This document shows, in pieces, positions 42,974-51,398 of a stretch of 64,000 nucleotides of DNA. The stretch is taken from positions 248,001-312,000 of the forward strand of contig NZ_PZJW01000004.1 in NCBI RefSeq assembly GCF_003206615.1. Direction: 5' to 3'. The translations under genes were made by a program, and so were the position numbers. Source of the DNA: Salinicola acroporae (GTDB lineage Bacteria > Pseudomonadota > Gammaproteobacteria > Pseudomonadales > Halomonadaceae). Positions within the stretch are counted from its first letter, which is position 1; every line of letters starts with the position of its first letter. A model generated the notes under the pieces. It was not told where the DNA came from. It made no database searches and saw only the letters and a program-made list of their open reading frames with translations.

Positions 42974-43906
42974 TCAATACCCGCGTGTGGCATCGGCCAG
43001 ATCATCGACGTGCCCGGTCTGCTCGAAGCGCTCGATATTGGCGGCGACGATGCGGCTGCCGGTGGGGGCGTCGATCAGCGAGGCGATGTGGGGCGTTACC
43101 GTGATCCTGGGATGCGACCAGAACGGATGCTCGCTCGGCAGCGGCTCGACGTGGAAGACATCCAGGGTGGCGTGACTCAGCTGGCCATCGTCCAGGGCCG
43201 CGACGAGATCCGCCTCGACCAGATGCTGACCCCGGCCGGCATTGATCACGCTCGCACCTCGCGGCAATCTGGCGAAGAGCTCGGCGTCGAGGATCCCCGC
43301 CGTCGCCTCGGTCAGTGGCAGCAGACAGACCAGAATCTCGCAGTTGCTGATGAAGCCATCGAACCCGGCGTCGCCGGCGTAGGTGGTGACCCCCTCGATC
43401 TCGCGCTTCGTGCGTGACCAGCCGAGCGTCTCGAAACCGAGGGCGGCGAGCGTTAGCGCGGCACTGCCGCCGAGATTGCCCAGTCCCATGATGCCGACGG
43501 TGCGACCGGTCGCGGGCGGTACCACCAGCTGTTGCCAGTGCCGCTCGCGCTGATTGGCGGTGATGGTCGGCATGTCGCGGTGGTGGCGCAGCACGTGCAG
43601 GGCCACGTATTCGCGCATGCGCTGGGTTAGATCCGTGCCGACGGTGCGAATGATCGGCACCCGGCGTGGCAATTCGACATCGGCCAGCACATGGTCGATT
43701 CCGGCGCCCAGCGAGACGATCGCCTTGAGGTTAGGGAAGGGGAGAAACGCGCCTGTCGCCGGTTTCCAGACCACGGCGTAGGTGACGGCATCGGCGTCGC
43801 CTGGGTCGTCGATCGGGCGGATCGTCCAGTTCGGGAGTAGCGCCTGGAGCTGCTTGATCCACCAGTCGGTCTTTTCGCGATGGGGGTGTGAAACAATGAT
43901 GGTCAT
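42974..43906 (-). CDS. ghrA: GhrA-like glyoxylate/hydroxypyruvate reductase (D-2-hydroxyacid dehydrogenase)
   Basis: 310 residues. The Rossmann motif GLGNLGG begins at residue 141, and the catalytic triad of D-2-hydroxyacid dehydrogenases is complete: Arg225 (NAGRGQ), Glu254 (FHVEPLP) and His273 (TPHIASL). The short N-terminal domain and the WKPATGAFLPFPNLKAIVSLGAGIDHVLAD region match GhrA. It reduces glyoxylate and hydroxypyruvate with NADPH, though homologues accept other 2-oxo acids. Only 42 bases separate it from a divergent LysR gene, which may control it. Confidence 0.88.
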   Translation of the reverse strand: MTIIVSHPHREKTDWWIKQLQALLPNWTIRPIDDPGDADAVTYAVVWKPATGAFLPFPNLKAIVSLGAGIDHVLADVELPRRVPIIRTVGTDLTQRMREYVALHVLRHHRDMPTITANQRERHWQQLVVPPATGRTVGIMGLGNLGGSAALTLAALGFETLGWSRTKREIEGVTTYAGDAGFDGFISNCEILVCLLPLTEATAGILDAELFARLPRGASVINAGRGQHLVEADLVAALDDGQLSHATLDVFHVEPLPSEHPFWSHPRITVTPHIASLIDAPTGSRIVAANIERFEQTGHVDDLADATRGY

Positions 43907-43948
43907 GATGATCTACCTGATAAGAACAAGGTTGGGGATGTCCCAAGG

Positions 43949-44869
43949 ATGAATTTCAAGCAGCTGGAAGCCTTCTACTGGCTGGCCCAACTGGGTAACT
44001 ATCAACGGGTCGCCGAGCGGCTCAGCCTTACGCAGCCTGCCGTATCCGCGCGTATCAGTGCACTCGAAGAGGCACTCGGCACCCCTCTGGTCGAGCGGCG
44101 TGGCCATGACTTCGCGCTCACCGAATCGGGCCATGCGGTGGCTGGTTATGCCGAGCAGTTCCTGAATCTGCGCGAGGCGATGAATAGCCGTCTCCATCAG
44201 CGCCAGCACCAGCGGCTCTCGATCGCGATGACCGGGCCGGCAGCGCTGACCTGGGGCGTGGCCCTGAAAAACGACATCGCCCACCACGCGGCGGATCTCG
44301 TCGTAGACTTCCACGCTTCGGCAAACTATCAACTGCGACCGATGATAGCCTCGGGGAGCATCGACATTGCCTTTCTCTCCAACGACGCCGGACTCTCGCC
44401 TGTCGAAGGCAGCTTTGCGGTGCAGTATCGCGTCGGATGGGTGACGCGTACCGATTGCGTGGCCGATGTCGCCAGGTCCAGGACACCCGACGAACTGCGT
44501 CAGATGCCGCTGATTCTCTACCCGCGTTCGTCGCCACTGTTCTCGCCGATTGCCGACTACGTACATGAAGACCAGCTCGGCCGGGGGCCACGACATTATG
44601 CCAACTCGCTGCCGATGATCGTCGAGATGCTGCGTCAGGGTTTTGGTCCCTCGGCGATTCCGCTGGCGGTGGTGGAGCCCGATATTGCCAGCGGCCTGCT
44701 GGTCGAAATCCCCACCACGACCGCGCTGGCACCTTTGGAGATTCGCTGCGTGCACCTCAATGAATCGCGCCGCCCGCTGATAGACGACCTCTTCGAATTG
44801 GCGCGCCGTGCCGCGAAGACCTGGTGCAATGACCACCTTGACTATGCGCGCTTCGTCGACTCGGCATGA
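43949..44869 (+). CDS. LysR-family transcriptional regulator
   Basis: 306 residues. The N-terminal helix-turn-helix is typical (MNFKQLEAFYWLAQLGNYQRVAERLSLTQPAVSARISALEEALGTPLVERR), followed by a type 2 periplasmic-binding-like effector domain (about 90-300). It is divergent from the GhrA gene, with a TTGGG-GATGT-CCCAA imperfect dyad in the short gap just before its ATG, and convergent with the gamma-glutamyltransferase gene. It could control either unit. Confidence 0.92.
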   Translation: MNFKQLEAFYWLAQLGNYQRVAERLSLTQPAVSARISALEEALGTPLVERRGHDFALTESGHAVAGYAEQFLNLREAMNSRLHQRQHQRLSIAMTGPAALTWGVALKNDIAHHAADLVVDFHASANYQLRPMIASGSIDIAFLSNDAGLSPVEGSFAVQYRVGWVTRTDCVADVARSRTPDELRQMPLILYPRSSPLFSPIADYVHEDQLGRGPRHYANSLPMIVEMLRQGFGPSAIPLAVVEPDIASGLLVEIPTTTALAPLEIRCVHLNESRRPLIDDLFELARRAAKTWCNDHLDYARFVDSA

Positions 44870-44885
44870 CCAAGGTGCCGCCGGT

Positions 44886-46511
44886 TCAGGGCCGCACCGC
44901 GGGCGCATCGCTGCCGAGCGACCCCAGCCTGAACGGTGCCGGCGCGGCGCCCCCGCCGATCGGCTGAGTGGGGTCGTTGATGCCGATACATTCGCCGGTT
45001 TCCGGGTCCCGCGAGACCGCCGAGACGCAGGCGTAGAGCTTGGGAAATACCAACTGCTGGGCAATCTCCAGCTCGAAACGTTCGCCCAGCCGTTTCAGCG
45101 TCGCTGGATCGAAGCGCGGGTCGACGCGTACCGAATCACGGTAGCTGGCATCGAGACGCGGATGGTGCACGGCCTGTTCCAGGCGCATGTCGAAATCCAT
45201 CATCAGTGCCGCGACCTGGGTCACCGCCGGCATGATCAGGTTGCCACCCGAGGCGCCCACCGAGAAGCGTGCCTCACCGTCCCTCACCGCGACGGTGGGG
45301 CACATGTTCGAGGAGTTGATGCGTTTGCCTCCCGCCATGGTAGTGGGGTAACCGGGGCGCGGATCGAAATAGCTGACGCTGTCGTTCATCAGCATCCCGG
45401 TCGCCGGCAGGGTGACGCCGGAACCGAAGCGATTGAGGAGCGTGTAGGTGAGCGCCACCATGTTGCCCTCGGCATCCACCGACGACATCGACGAGGTGCA
45501 GGCGCCATTCTCGCCGTCGGCCGCGTTCAGCACACCGTTGCGAACCTTGTGCTGCTTCCAGCAAGCCTCGAGCGCCTCGGCATAGACGAGCCAGGTCTCA
45601 GGTGTCGGGTTTTGCGGCGGCGCAGGCATGGCATCGAGCGCGTGCGCCAGCATCTCGCGCTGGCGCAGGCCGCCGGAGACCTCGCCCGGGGTGTAGAGCG
45701 TATAGCCGCGATGCTCGGCGGCCATGGCGGCATACTCGAACACTTCGTAGGCAGCGAGATCCTCCCGCGAGATGCGCGAGCCGCCGGCCTGAAGGTCGGC
45801 GACGATCCGCTCGGCCAGGGCACCACGATAGAAGCTTTCGGCGCCCGCTTCGGCGATCTCGCGCAGCGTCCCGGCGAGCTGCGGGATTCGTAGCCGGCTC
45901 TCGGGCGTGGCCGGATGGCCACCGGGCAGATAGATCGACGCCGACGTCGGGTCGCGTGCCAGCGTGCGGGCGCAGACGCCGATCTGCAGGCTGGTGAACC
46001 AGTCGACGTGCAGGCCGCGGTCGGCCAGCTCGATCGCCGGTGCCATGACCTCGGCACGCGGCTTCGTGCCGAAACGGCGCAACGCATGTTCGAGCCCGGC
46101 CACGGCGCCGGGCACGGTGATCGAGCGATAGCCTTCGATATTGGCGTTGTCGACCACGCCGGGAAAGCCCATGGGGGTCGCCGGCAGGCCGGGATCGACC
46201 GGATAGTCTTCGAGGCGGGTATCACCGGCCAGGGTGCCCTGGAAATCCAGAGCCACGGCGCGCTGCTCCCGCGCCAGCCAGATCACCATGAAGCCCGAGC
46301 CGCCGAGTCCGCTCATCCACGGTTCGACGGCATTGAGCGCGTAGGCGGTGGCGACGATGGCATCGATGGCGTTGCCGCCGGCGTCGAGCTGGGCGGCGCC
46401 TGCCTGGGCCGCGACGCGGTGCTGGGAAGCCACCACGCCGTTTGGGGACCGCGCGGCGGGCGTGGTCAGCGTCCAGTTGTCGATGTCGGCATGAAGCGTG
46501 TTGGTGGCCAT
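44886..46511 (-). CDS. gamma-glutamyltransferase family protein without signal peptide
   Basis: 541 residues. The Ntn-hydrolase small subunit would begin at Thr339 in CTSSMSSVDAEGN, aligned with catalytic Thr391 of E. coli Ggt. GLGGSGFMVIW, FPGVVDNANIEG/ITVPGAVAGLEHAL and the substrate loop RINSSNMCPT and SVGASGGNLIMPAV are family marks. Unlike E. coli Ggt there is no export signal (start MATNTLHADIDNWTL), implying a cytoplasmic enzyme. It follows the RraA-like gene by 7 bases on the same strand as the TRAP transporter. It may hydrolyse an imported gamma-glutamyl or related amide compound; acylase activity is an alternative. Confidence 0.88.
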   Translation of the reverse strand: MATNTLHADIDNWTLTTPAARSPNGVVASQHRVAAQAGAAQLDAGGNAIDAIVATAYALNAVEPWMSGLGGSGFMVIWLAREQRAVALDFQGTLAGDTRLEDYPVDPGLPATPMGFPGVVDNANIEGYRSITVPGAVAGLEHALRRFGTKPRAEVMAPAIELADRGLHVDWFTSLQIGVCARTLARDPTSASIYLPGGHPATPESRLRIPQLAGTLREIAEAGAESFYRGALAERIVADLQAGGSRISREDLAAYEVFEYAAMAAEHRGYTLYTPGEVSGGLRQREMLAHALDAMPAPPQNPTPETWLVYAEALEACWKQHKVRNGVLNAADGENGACTSSMSSVDAEGNMVALTYTLLNRFGSGVTLPATGMLMNDSVSYFDPRPGYPTTMAGGKRINSSNMCPTVAVRDGEARFSVGASGGNLIMPAVTQVAALMMDFDMRLEQAVHHPRLDASYRDSVRVDPRFDPATLKRLGERFELEIAQQLVFPKLYACVSAVSRDPETGECIGINDPTQPIGGGAAPAPFRLGSLGSDAPAVRP

Positions 46512-46518
46512 GGCTGCC

Positions 46519-47199
46519 TCAGGTTGCCTGTTTTTCTTCGATCATACGGGAAGCGCCGGACAGATCACCCAGGCGCTCTCCCGCGCTGACACGGGCTTCG
46601 TTCTTGAGGCCGTTGGCGGTCTTGGTCTCGCCCGCGTCGAGCACGGCGTCCAGATCCTCGGGGGCGATGAACAGTACCCCGCACTCGTCGGCGAGTACCG
46701 CATAGCCTGGCAGTACGGCGGCTCCCCCGATCGCGACCGGAATATTGAAGCCGCCACCGGTATTGTAGAGCCGCGTGGTGACCGGCGAGGCACCGCGGGA
46801 CCACATCGGAAAGTCCTGCTCGCGAATCTCGGCGGTGTCGGTATGAGGGCCGTCGACGCAGCCGCCGGCGATCTGCATCGACGCTGCCATACGGGTTACG
46901 CCGCCGCCCCAGCAGGCGTACTTGCGGTCGCCGAGACGGTCCACGGCGAGAAAATACCCCGGGCCCATCTGAGACAGGCAGTGATGCAGGAGGGTGCTGT
47001 CGAGACCGGGGATCGCCAGCGTGCAGACGGTGCCGACGACGGTCTTGCTCGGCAGTACTGGCGAGATCGCCGGGCTGGCGAAGCCGAAGTGATAGAAGTG
47101 GCCCAGGGTTGCGGTCTCGAGCTTGGCGAGGCGCTCCAGCTTGTCGGCGGCGATCGGCTCCGGCATGGGATTAATCTTGTAGGTCAGTTGCGTCATCAT
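46519..47199 (-). CDS. RraA-like / HMG-CHA aldolase family protein
   Basis: 226 residues. The RraA fold pattern is visible: TVVGTVCTLAIPGLDSTLLHHCLSQM, the DRLGDRKYACWGGGVTRMAASMQIAGGCVDGPHTD core (GG...GxVxDGxxRD type) and GGAAVLPGYAVLADECGVLFIAPEDLDAVL. In this family the aldolases split 4-hydroxy-4-methyl-2-oxoglutarate and decarboxylate oxaloacetate; RraA proper binds RNase E. Here the usual catalytic DG-x-x-R-D reads DGPHTD, so arginine is replaced and activity may differ. Its neighbours (TRAP permease, GGT) point to a catabolic role, not to RNase E control. Confidence 0.75.
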   Translation of the reverse strand: MMTQLTYKINPMPEPIAADKLERLAKLETATLGHFYHFGFASPAISPVLPSKTVVGTVCTLAIPGLDSTLLHHCLSQMGPGYFLAVDRLGDRKYACWGGGVTRMAASMQIAGGCVDGPHTDTAEIREQDFPMWSRGASPVTTRLYNTGGGFNIPVAIGGAAVLPGYAVLADECGVLFIAPEDLDAVLDAGETKTANGLKNEARVSAGERLGDLSGASRMIEEKQAT

Positions 47200-47303
47200 G
47201 GCTCTCTTGTGTTTGGGGGGGAGGCGACGAGTCGAGGCCGACCGCTGTCACTGTCCGATCATGGCGGTCGATCGCGTGTCGATGGACATCGCGTCGGTTC
47301 GGT

Positions 47304-48587
47304 TCACGAAGGTCCCAGCAGCAGGTCAGGCAGAAAGGTCACCACGCCGGGAACGAAGGTGATCAGCAGCAGCACCAGGAACAGCGGGACCAGCATGGGA
47401 AGGACGGCCAGTGTGACGTCTTCGAAGCGGATGCGGCCGACCTTCGAGACGATGTAGAGTCCGATCCCCATCGGCGGCGTGGCGATGCCGAGCAGCAGGC
47501 CGAGCTGGATGATGATGCCGAAGTGCACGCGGTCGATACCGTAGGCGTCGATCACCGGCAGCAGCGTCGGTACCAGGATCAGCTTGGCCGGCACGCCTTC
47601 GACCACGCAGCCGACCACGACGATGAAGACCAGCAACAGCAGTAGGAACACGTGACGGTTGGCGGTCAGGGCGAACATCTGGTCGGCGATGTGCTGAGGC
47701 GCTTGCTCGATCGCCAGCACCCAGCCCATGGCAATGGAAAAGGCGATGATGATCATGATCACTGCCGTCATCGAAGTGGTGTCGGTGAGCGCCTCGCGGA
47801 ACTTTCGCCATGTCAGCTCGCGATACCACAGCCCCAGCCCGATACAGTAGAGACACGCCAGCACGCCCGCTTCGGTCGCGGTGACGAAACCGGTCATGAT
47901 CGAGCCGAGGATGATCGCCGGCGCCAGCAGGGCCAGGAAACCGTGCCTGCCCGTCAACGCGATCTCCCGTCGCGAGGCACGCGGTTGCGTAGGGAACGTT
48001 TCGCGAGTCGCGCGCAGCCGCAGATAGAGCATCAGCGACAAGCCCACCAGCAGCCCCGGGACCAGTCCTGCCAGGAACATGCGTTCAATGGAGACCTGGG
48101 CCAGGAAGGCGTAGATCACCAGCCCGATGGAGGGCGGGATCAACGGCCCGATCACCGAAGAGGCCACGGTGATGGCGGCGGAGAAGTCCGCGCGATAACC
48201 TCGCTCGCGCATCGCCTTGATCTCGATCGCTCCCAGGCCGGCGCAATCCGCGACAGCAGCGCCGGAAATGCCAGCGAAAATCATCGAGGAGAGCACGTTG
48301 ACCTGCGCCAACCCGGCACGGAAGTGACCCACCAGCGCATTGGCGAAGGCGAATATGCGGTCGGTGACACCGGTGACGTTCATCAGGTTGCCGGCCATGA
48401 TGAAGAACGGCACGGCCGTCAGCGACGCCTTGTTGACCCCCTCCAGCATCTGCTGCGGAATGATCTGCAGGGCCGTCGAGAAATCCGAGGTGAGAAAGGC
48501 GAGAGTCACCGCGCCGCCGATGGCGATCGAAATCGGTACCCGCAGCAGGATCAGCATCAGAAAGACGCCAAACAGAACGTAGATCAT
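47304..48587 (-). CDS. dctM: TRAP transporter large permease (DctM)
   Basis: 427 residues from the ATG at 48587, with GGAGGTGG upstream and a 4-base overlap with dctQ. About twelve helices; family motifs include ALTAVPFFIMAGNLM, MIFAGISGAAVADCAGLGAIEIKAM, SSVIGPLIPPSIGLVIYA and the late GIIIQLGLLLGIATPPMGIGLYI. It carries the substrate with a sodium gradient after delivery by DctP. An in-frame upstream extension exists but belongs to the dctQ region. Confidence 0.93.
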   Translation of the reverse strand: MIYVLFGVFLMLILLRVPISIAIGGAVTLAFLTSDFSTALQIIPQQMLEGVNKASLTAVPFFIMAGNLMNVTGVTDRIFAFANALVGHFRAGLAQVNVLSSMIFAGISGAAVADCAGLGAIEIKAMRERGYRADFSAAITVASSVIGPLIPPSIGLVIYAFLAQVSIERMFLAGLVPGLLVGLSLMLYLRLRATRETFPTQPRASRREIALTGRHGFLALLAPAIILGSIMTGFVTATEAGVLACLYCIGLGLWYRELTWRKFREALTDTTSMTAVIMIIIAFSIAMGWVLAIEQAPQHIADQMFALTANRHVFLLLLLVFIVVVGCVVEGVPAKLILVPTLLPVIDAYGIDRVHFGIIIQLGLLLGIATPPMGIGLYIVSKVGRIRFEDVTLAVLPMLVPLFLVLLLITFVPGVVTFLPDLLLGPS

Positions 48588-49141
48588 GGTGCCACCTCCG
48601 GATGGAGCGGCGCGGTGTTCTCGGGGAGGCCGACGCAGCATTTGGCGATATCGACGAGTGCAGTCAGGGCCACCAGCGCGCTGGAGATGAAGAGCGGCAC
48701 GAACAGCGCCTGCCGAGGAAGCTCGCCACCCCAGGGCAGCATCACGCCCTCGACGAACCCGGCGGCGGAAGCCATCACCGTAGGGGCCTGTTGCACCAGA
48801 ATCACGCTGACGCCCAAGCCGACCGCATCGGAGAGCAAGCGACTGACGATATCGCCGGCTTGGCCGAGACGTTTGGCCAGGAAGTCGATACGCACGTCCT
48901 TGAGGCGGGCGTAGATGGCGAAGAAGCCGAAGAAGCTCAGCCAGATGAACAGCACCATGGTCCACGGCCAGAACCACCACACCGAGACATCGAAAGGACG
49001 CAGCAGAAAAGTGGCCGCCGTCAGTGCGAGCATCGCAAGAAGGCACAGATTGCAGAGCCACAGGCAGACCCCGCCGAGCGTCCACAGCGCTCGATCGGCA
49101 CCCGCCACCAGGCGTCGAATGACGTTTTCTTGCCCACTCAT
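48584..49141 (-). CDS. dctQ: TRAP transporter small permease (DctQ)
   Basis: 185 residues with four hydrophobic helices. The DctQ signature WFWPWTMVLFIWLSFFGFFAIYARLKDVRIDFL (W near a conserved E/Q-like position, then the charged K/R-x-H/R-I-x-x-D turn) is recognisable. It bridges DctP and DctM in the inner membrane. It starts 4 bases after the dctP stop and overlaps dctM by 4 bases. Confidence 0.9.
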   Translation of the reverse strand: MSGQENVIRRLVAGADRALWTLGGVCLWLCNLCLLAMLALTAATFLLRPFDVSVWWFWPWTMVLFIWLSFFGFFAIYARLKDVRIDFLAKRLGQAGDIVSRLLSDAVGLGVSVILVQQAPTVMASAAGFVEGVMLPWGGELPRQALFVPLFISSALVALTALVDIAKCCVGLPENTAPLHPEVAP

Positions 49142-49145
49142 GGCG

Positions 49146-50150
49146 TCATGACTCCGCTGCGCCGCGAGTGTCTTTGACCGTCTGCAGGAAACCCTCGGGT
49201 AGATCGCCTGCGGTATCCATCTGCCGATAGAGCTGCTGGGTGCGCTCGATGAACGGCTGTGTGTCCAGTTCGGTATAGGTCAGGCCATGTTGCTGCATTC
49301 GCTCGAGGCTGGCCTGGGTCACTTTGGCCAGGGCGTCATGGCTCTCCTCGCCGGTTTCCCGGTAGCCCCGCATCAGGCCGGCCCGAGTATCGTCGTCCAG
49401 CGCATCGAGCGCTGCCCGGTTGGTCATGAAGCCGATCGACTGATAGTACTCGTTGGTACGCGCCATATAGGGCGCTACCTCGTTGAAACGCATCGACTCG
49501 ACCATGGCGACGGGGCTGGTAACCGCCTGGACGATATCCTTGGATATCGATTGATAGACCTCCGTCCATGGGAGAGTCATGACCTGGGCGCCCAGGTTGT
49601 CCCAGACTTTCATCAGCAACTGATTGGCCGGCATTCGCATTTTCAGGCCGTCGACGTCCTGAAGCCCGGCGACCGGCTTATTGGAGACCAGCACACGATA
49701 GGGCCCGCGCACGATAGCGGAGGGATCGCCGAGCGGCACGATGCCGGACTTCTCGGCGGCATGCTCGAACCAGCCGTCGACCAGCTCGGAGTTCATGAAA
49801 CGCGACCAGTGATCGTAATCGTCGAAGGCGAACGGCGCCACGACCCAGGCCAGGTCGGGCTCCCAGCGCTTCAGGAAATTGAAGCCTTCGGCGTAGATCG
49901 TGACGACACCTGACTGCAACTGCTCGAGGATGGCGTCTTCCTTGCCGAGCTGCTCATTGGGAAATACCTGAATGGTGAGTTCGCCGTCGGTGTACTGATC
50001 GACCTTGTCGGCGAACGCCTGGAAGAGCTGTCCTTCCGGACTGTCGACCGGCATCTTGGTAGCCATGCGCCATGTCTCGGCATGGGCGACCGTGGTCAAG
50101 GCGACAGCGGATAGTGCCGCGAGCGTCGCGGCGAGCATCGAACGTCTCAT
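49146..50150 (-). CDS. dctP: TRAP transporter substrate-binding protein (DctP)
   Basis: 334 residues with a signal peptide cleaved after AHA (about residue 24). The mature protein starts ETWRMATKMPVDSPEGQLFQAFADKV, and the family marks VFPNEQLGKEDAILEQLQSGVV and GLKMRMPANQLLMKVWDNLGAQVMTLPWTEVYQSI follow; the arginine of KMRMPAN is the usual carboxylate-binding residue. It binds an organic acid in the periplasm and delivers it to DctQM. First gene of the apparent dctPQM-rraA-ggt operon. Confidence 0.93.
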   Translation of the reverse strand: MRRSMLAATLAALSAVALTTVAHAETWRMATKMPVDSPEGQLFQAFADKVDQYTDGELTIQVFPNEQLGKEDAILEQLQSGVVTIYAEGFNFLKRWEPDLAWVVAPFAFDDYDHWSRFMNSELVDGWFEHAAEKSGIVPLGDPSAIVRGPYRVLVSNKPVAGLQDVDGLKMRMPANQLLMKVWDNLGAQVMTLPWTEVYQSISKDIVQAVTSPVAMVESMRFNEVAPYMARTNEYYQSIGFMTNRAALDALDDDTRAGLMRGYRETGEESHDALAKVTQASLERMQQHGLTYTELDTQPFIERTQQLYRQMDTAGDLPEGFLQTVKDTRGAAES

Positions 50151-50205
50151 GGTGCGCTCTCGATTGTGTTTGGAATTGGGGTGAGTCGCTTGATAAGAGG
50201 AAACC

Positions 50206-50233
50206 GATTTCGGACGTTAGCGTCCAATCGATT
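50206..50233 (-). repeat. imperfect hairpin between serine hydrolase and dctP genes
   Basis: CGATTTCGGACG-TTAG-CGTCCAATCG pairs over GGACG/CGTCC and CGAT/ATCG with a small internal mismatch. It lies between the stop of the serine hydrolase gene and dctP, both leftward. No proper T-run follows on the leftward strand, so it is only a possible terminator. Confidence 0.35.
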
Positions 50234-50268
50234 TTTCTTTGGCCAGGGATAAGCGACTTTTTGTCGTG

Positions 50269-51330
50269 CTAGCCGTCTTCGGCGCTGGCGGTCGCTTCGT
50301 TCGTGGCTGTCGCCTCGATCAATTCGCTGACCAGTGCCTCGACACCGGTGTTGTAGGCGCTGCCGTTCGAGGGCGGAGTGGGATCGGAAGTTACGACGAC
50401 GGTCATGGCGCGGGAGGGGATGACGTAGAGCAGCTGGCCGCCGTAGCCCCAGCCGTAGTAGACCGGTTCGCCGGCGAGTTCGGTGATGAACCAGCCATAG
50501 CCGTAGTCATCGCCGTTGAAGAACGAGTGGGTGCGGGGCTGCCACGACTGCTCGATCCAGTGGGCGGAGATGATGGCCTGTCCCTCGTGCACGCCACCCT
50601 GGCGATAGAGCTCGCCGAATCGCAGTAATGCGCGTGGGGTCAGGCCCATCTCGTTGCCGCCGAAGTAGATCCCTTGCGGGTCCCGCGTCCACGGCGGAAC
50701 GGCAACGTCGAGCGGGTCGCCCAGCCAGTCCCGGGCCAGCGCCAGCGTGCTGCGCCCGGTGGCCTCGGTCAGTGCGGCGGAGAGCAGGTGGCTGTTGCCG
50801 GTGGAGTAGAGCATGCGCCCACCGATCTCGGCGACGAAGGGACGCATCAGGGCATCGCCGACCCAGTTCGCGCTCGTCACCCAGGCACCATAGTTGCCGC
50901 CGGAGGTGCGCTCCAGCCCGGCCTGCATCGATAGTAGGTTGCCGACGGTGATGTCGCTGACGCGCGGATCGACATCCGCGGGGACCCGGGCCCCCAGCAG
51001 CTCGACGACGGGCTGGTCGACGCTTTCGATCACGCCGCGGTCGATGGCGGCACCCACCAGGGCCGAGATCAGCGTCCTGGAGAGTGACTTGATATTGGCC
51101 GTCTCGTCGGTCGCGTGGCCGCGAAAGCCCTCGTCGATGACGGTCTCGCCATCGATGGCGACCAACAGGGTATGGCTGCGCGGCAGGGCGCTGGCACGCT
51201 CGACGACGCTCTCCCGCTTGTCGGCGGCCAGGGCCGCGGCCGCCGGCTCGAGCGGCAGCAGCGTCAGCAGGCCAACGAGACAGAGACGCCAGGCAGGCGT
51301 GGCGCGAGGACTTTTCAGAGAGGTCGGCAT
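50269..51330 (-). CDS. serine hydrolase-fold (beta-lactamase family) exported protein with SxxR in place of SxxK
   Basis: 353 residues from the ATG at 51330; a GTG at 51357 gives nine more residues and cannot be excluded. A signal peptide (Lys6, Arg9, Arg15, then LCLVGLLTLLPL) precedes a class C beta-lactamase/6-aminohexanoate-dimer-hydrolase-like domain. The nucleophile motif reads S82-L-S-R85 (TCA CTC TCC AGG), where active relatives have S-x-x-K. The Tyr motif region YSTGNSHLLS and the late GWGYGGQLLYVIP (HxG/GxG loop) are present. It may be inactive, altered in mechanism, or hold a natural variant. Not likely a resistance enzyme. Confidence 0.8.
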   Translation of the reverse strand: MPTSLKSPRATPAWRLCLVGLLTLLPLEPAAAALAADKRESVVERASALPRSHTLLVAIDGETVIDEGFRGHATDETANIKSLSRTLISALVGAAIDRGVIESVDQPVVELLGARVPADVDPRVSDITVGNLLSMQAGLERTSGGNYGAWVTSANWVGDALMRPFVAEIGGRMLYSTGNSHLLSAALTEATGRSTLALARDWLGDPLDVAVPPWTRDPQGIYFGGNEMGLTPRALLRFGELYRQGGVHEGQAIISAHWIEQSWQPRTHSFFNGDDYGYGWFITELAGEPVYYGWGYGGQLLYVIPSRAMTVVVTSDPTPPSNGSAYNTGVEALVSELIEATATNEATASAEDG

Positions 51331-51398
51331 GCTTCCGAGTGTGGCGCATGCCGGCACGATCCGCCACGTGGGGCCGTCGGCTCGGTCCAGGGCGCTTT

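Noticed and set aside
46519-47199. RraA as RNase E inhibitor
   Set aside because: It is longer than RraA (about 160 residues), has an extended N-terminus and sits in a transport/catabolic operon.
50269-51330. Beta-lactamase resistance gene
   Set aside because: The protein belongs to the wider serine hydrolase group and its SxxK lysine is replaced; nothing supports antibiotic hydrolysis.
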